From: Phycisphaeraceae bacterium
GTDB lineage: Bacteria > Planctomycetota > Phycisphaerae > Phycisphaerales > Phycisphaeraceae
Length of the DNA: 7,866 bases
Assembly: GCA_003552605.1 (NCBI GenBank)
Contig: PUNN01000040.1
Span: 1-7,866 of the forward strand
Direction: 5' to 3'
Positions 6,393-7,866 of the stretch are shown piece by piece (the first letter of the stretch is position 1; every line of letters begins with the position of its first letter). Made by a program: the position numbers and the translations under genes. The notes under the pieces are model-generated. The model was not told the origin of the DNA. It did not search any database and saw only the letters and a program-made list of their open reading frames with translations.

Positions 6393-6638
6393 TCAGTTCT
6401 CGACCGGCCTCACATGCACGTGGCGGCCCATGAACTGGACCGTGCCATCGCTGAGTGCGTAGAGGGTATTGTCGCGGCCGATACCCACCTTGTAGCCGGG
6501 CTTGAACGGGGTGCCGCACTGGCGCACGATGATATTGCCGGCGGTGACGCGCTGTCCGCCATAGAGCTTGACCCCGCGCATCTGCGCGTTGGAGTCGCGA
6601 CCGTTTTTCGAACTACCTTGTCCCTTTTTATGAGCCAT
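6393..6638 (-). CDS. rpmA: 50S ribosomal protein L27
   Basis: An 81-residue bacterial L27, a large-subunit protein whose N-terminus reaches the peptidyl-transferase centre. The N-terminal MAHKKGQGSSKNGRDS, the VTAGNIIVRQCGTPF segment and GIGRDNTLYALSDG all match the family closely. The ATG at 6638 has AAGAGG six bases upstream and gives the standard MAHKK start, so the longer upstream frame is not real. The N-terminus shows no cleavable leader of the Firmicutes kind. Usually rplU (L21) lies directly upstream of rpmA; here the upstream 480 bases contain a promoter and repeats instead, so rplU must be elsewhere. obgE follows downstream. Confidence 0.97.
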   Translation of the reverse strand: MAHKKGQGSSKNGRDSNAQMRGVKLYGGQRVTAGNIIVRQCGTPFKPGYKVGIGRDNTLYALSDGTVQFMGRHVHVRPVEN

Positions 6639-6736
6639 GACAGACCTCTTTTCAGTGCATCGACCGCGCGGCGGGGCCCGGGGGCCTCTATGATCACCCG
6701 TACCGCCTCGGCTCCGCCGGTTGGGCAGAGTTGAGC

Positions 6737-6766
6737 ATTGTAAGCACGGAGGGTCAGTGATGGCAA
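6737..6766 (-). promoter_or_regulatory. Sigma70-like promoter for rpmA
   Basis: On the minus strand TTGCCA (6761-6766), an 18-base spacer, and TACAAT (6737-6742): 5/6 matches to both consensus hexamers. Transcription would start near 6730, giving a leader of roughly 90 bases before the rpmA ATG. Confidence 0.6.
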
Positions 6767-6834
6767 GTCTCGATCGACCGGCTGGCCGCGGTGGGGGGGA
6801 TGACACGTATCACGCCTTGCCGACCGGGCCATCG

Positions 6835-6934
6835 CTCCCCTCTCCCCTCGGGAGCGGGGGCGGGGGTGAGGGCGGGTTCGGATGGCCCCTGCGCTTTTCC
6901 CCTCACCCCAGCCCTCTCCCAAGGGGAGAGGGGG
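6835..6934. repeat. Large G/C-rich inverted repeat with about 35-base arms
   Basis: The left arm (6835-6872, CTCCCCTCTCCCCT... to ...GGGGTGAGGG) and the right arm (6899-6934, CCCTCACCCC... to ...GGGGAGAGGG) are imperfect reverse complements around a 26-base centre. Each arm also carries its own small inverted repeat (CTCCC...GGGAG and CTCTCCC AAGG GGAGAG). The CCCTCACCCC/CCCTCTCCC type of intergenic palindrome is familiar from many GC-rich bacteria. It sits between the divergent rpmA and lipoprotein genes. Confidence 0.75.
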
Positions 6935-6942
6935 CAAGAGGC

Positions 6943-6982
6943 GGGTGGCATGGTCAGCGGCTGTCCGCAGCCGATGGCCATG
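6943..6982 (+). repeat. Dispersed hairpin repeat, copy D (hairpin part only)
   Basis: GGGTGGCATGGTCAGC, inner stem CGGCTG-TCCG-CAGCCG, then GATGGCCATG. The stem bases differ from copies A and C but pair completely. It faces copy E across 53 bases; a further CTCGGGA...TCCCGAG pair lies within that spacer. Confidence 0.8.
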
Positions 6983-7035
6983 CGGCCCTCGGGATTCGCG
7001 GGGTAGGCGGACGTCCCGAGCGTCCCGGGCACTCG

Positions 7036-7111
7036 CATGGCCATCGGACTGAAGACAGCCCGCTGACCATGCCACCCCTGATCATCGTTCCGCGGCGGGT
7101 TTCATGCACCC
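7036..7111 (-). repeat. Dispersed hairpin repeat, copy E
   Basis: Nearly identical to copy A through the hairpin (GGGCTG-TCTT-CAGTCC, with one change that leaves a G-T wobble). It continues to the GGGTGCATGA end, with a few substitutions in the spacer and arm (GAAACCCG for GACACGCG). It ends nine bases before the lipoprotein start codon. Confidence 0.85.
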
Positions 7112-7119
7112 GCGGCGCT

Positions 7120-7644
7120 ATGAGCCGCGCCTGTGGGGGGCGCCAGGGGCGTGCCGCTCAACTTCTTGTTATGGCGTGTGTTATGGTGATGATGCTTCCG
7201 GCGTGCAACGGCCGGGGGATCGGGCAGGTCGATGAGGCGTTTACCGTGGCCCCGGCGCGGCGGATGCCAGTGCCCGATCAATGGGATTACAGCGAGCAGA
7301 CCCTTCAGCGCCACGCGGTGGTGTTCGATCGCCTCGCCGCGCCGATGGACCTTTCGCTCGAGGCCGTGCCGCTCGATGAAGCGCTCGAGCAGATCGCCTC
7401 CGAGGCGGAACTGCCCCTGCACATCAACTGGAGTTTCCTCGAAGCCGAGGGCATCGATCGCGACCAGCCGGTGACCGTTCATATCGACCGGGCCACGGCC
7501 GAGGAGTGCCTGGAAATCGTGCTTTATGCGGCGAGCGCCTATGCCCGGCAGCCGGCGCGGTTCGCCGTGGTCGATGGGCTCGTGCTCGTCTCGACGCCGC
7601 GCCAGTTTGGGGAGCTTCTCTATTACCGGCGGGGGCGCCTGTAG
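7120..7644 (+). CDS. Small lipoprotein with secretin/STN-like domain
   Basis: A 174-residue predicted lipoprotein. The N-terminus has arginines, a hydrophobic stretch (about 13-27) and a lipobox LPAC with Cys29 as the likely lipidated residue; the next residue is Asn. After a short linker, residues about 76-162 resemble the short domain found at the N-terminus of secretins and TonB-dependent receptors: MDLSLEAVPLDEALEQIA, then LPLHINW, PVTVHIDRATAEECLEIVL and FAVVDGLVLVSTP. No secretin channel domain follows, so it is a free-standing domain, a type I associate with planctomycete exported proteins. The ATG at 7120 is chosen because it gives a proper signal peptide; no good Shine-Dalgarno is seen, and upstream frame extension runs through the repeats. 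The domain call is from pattern only, and its partner is unknown. Confidence 0.75.
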   Translation: MSRACGGRQGRAAQLLVMACVMVMMLPACNGRGIGQVDEAFTVAPARRMPVPDQWDYSEQTLQRHAVVFDRLAAPMDLSLEAVPLDEALEQIASEAELPLHINWSFLEAEGIDRDQPVTVHIDRATAEECLEIVLYAASAYARQPARFAVVDGLVLVSTPRQFGELLYYRRGRL

Positions 7645-7727
7645 CGCGGCGAGGCAGCACGGTGGGCGAGCCCTCGCTGGCCACCGGCCATCAACTTCCC
7701 GAATTGAAGCATCCGGCATCCGGCTGG

Positions 7728-7748
7728 GGGTGCATGACACGCGCCGCG
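7728..7748 (+). repeat. Dispersed hairpin repeat, copy F (truncated arm)
   Basis: GGGTGCATGACACGCG followed by CCGCG matches the first 21 bases of copy A (one difference) and is close to B. The match stops at 7748, and the spacer and hairpin that should follow are absent, replaced by the sequence starting TTAGGCCCTG. Confidence 0.65.
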
Positions 7749-7836
7749 TTAGGCCCTGTCTGAAAAGGGGTTGTATGGGTGTTAGGATGGCGGCATCGCC
7801 TTGGAAGGCGAAAGGGCATTCTGGTTCTTGTGATGA

Positions 7837-7842
7837 AAGGAG
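7837..7842 (+). promoter_or_regulatory. Strong Shine-Dalgarno inside a small hairpin loop
   Basis: AAGGAG, five bases before the ATG at 7848. It is the exact loop between GATGA (7832-7836) and TCATC (7843-7847). Confidence 0.6.
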
Positions 7843-7847
7843 TCATC

Positions 7848-7866
7848 ATGGATCGCGATCATCTCA
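7848..7866 (+). CDS. Start of a gene cut by the window edge, possibly a transposase
   Basis: ATG at 7848 with AAGGAG five bases upstream; only MDRDHL is visible. The context of a putative IS end suggests a transposase, and some IS5-type transposases begin with a similar short polar segment before a DEQW motif. Six residues cannot prove a family. It is the best Shine-Dalgarno in the window, unlike the weak sites of most neighbours. Confidence 0.5.

Larger units (their letters stand above)
7749..7866 (+). mobile_element. Possible left end of an insertion sequence
   Basis: After the truncated repeat, the sequence GGCCCTGTCTGAAAAG begins. It looks like the terminal inverted repeat of an IS, particularly of the IS5-like type, and a start codon follows about 95 bases later, the usual spacing to a transposase gene. 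TTA just before it could be target-site sequence. A perfect CGCCTTGGAAGGCG hairpin (7797-7810) lies inside. The other end is outside the window, so this is a suggestion only. Confidence 0.35.

Noticed and set aside
6639..6806. N-terminal extension of L27
   Set aside because: The L27 start MAHKK is standard and preceded by AAGAGG; the upstream frame crosses the promoter and lacks similarity.
6721..7119. Longer + strand frame leading into the lipoprotein gene
   Set aside because: It runs through the palindrome and repeats D and E, and would bury the signal peptide and lipobox in the middle of the protein.
1..7748. CRISPR array from the repeated GGTGGCATGGTCAGC elements
   Set aside because: Copies are kilobases apart, in both orientations, without regular spacers and without cas genes.
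1..7866. Defence, toxin-antitoxin or biosynthetic gene system
   Set aside because: Genes are housekeeping or single unknowns; no nuclease, helicase, toxin, synthase or integrase motifs are visible apart from the possible IS end at the right edge.

Overview
The window is GC-rich DNA, probably from a planctomycete and perhaps from the Phycisphaerae. I infer this from the type of ClpP, a YggS-family protein with an E-T-x-P-Q-Q-L motif, a membrane-anchored protein ending in a pseudopilin-like DPFDG module, and a small lipoprotein with a secretin/STN-like domain. The taxonomic call comes from family resemblance, not a database search.

Layout, left to right. At 1-76 lies one copy of a dispersed hairpin repeat, then a candidate promoter and a clpP-type protease gene on + (212-955). 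A short convergent gap (956-1249) shows nothing recognisable. On the minus strand follow a four-helix membrane protein of unknown function (1250-2119) and, upstream of it, a YggS/PROSC-family PLP-binding protein (2213-3031). These two may be cotranscribed from a promoter at 3041-3069. The gap 3032-3472 holds an inverted pair of the hairpin repeat. Further minus-strand genes are a membrane-anchored hypothetical protein (3473-4948), the GTPase gene obgE (5076-6107) and the ribosomal protein L27 gene rpmA (6393-6638), the last with a good sigma70-like promoter. The gap 6639-7119 holds that promoter, a roughly 35-bp-armed G/C palindrome and a second inverted pair of the hairpin repeat. A small lipoprotein gene follows on + (7120-7644). 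The right edge has a truncated copy of the repeat arm, a sequence that looks like the end of an insertion sequence, and the first codons of a new + strand gene.

rpmA and obgE form the common ribosome/ribosome-assembly pair, but a terminator-like hairpin lies between them and no rplU lies upstream. The other genes are single housekeeping or hypothetical genes, and I see no obvious multi-gene accessory system.

The strongest unexplained signal is the dispersed repeat: five hairpin copies plus one truncated arm. The inner stem differs in sequence between copies yet stays base-paired in every one, and four of the copies form two facing pairs, as in REP/BIME elements. Other points worth checking are the replaced residue next to the catalytic serine of ClpP and the shifted lysine in the YggS-family protein.
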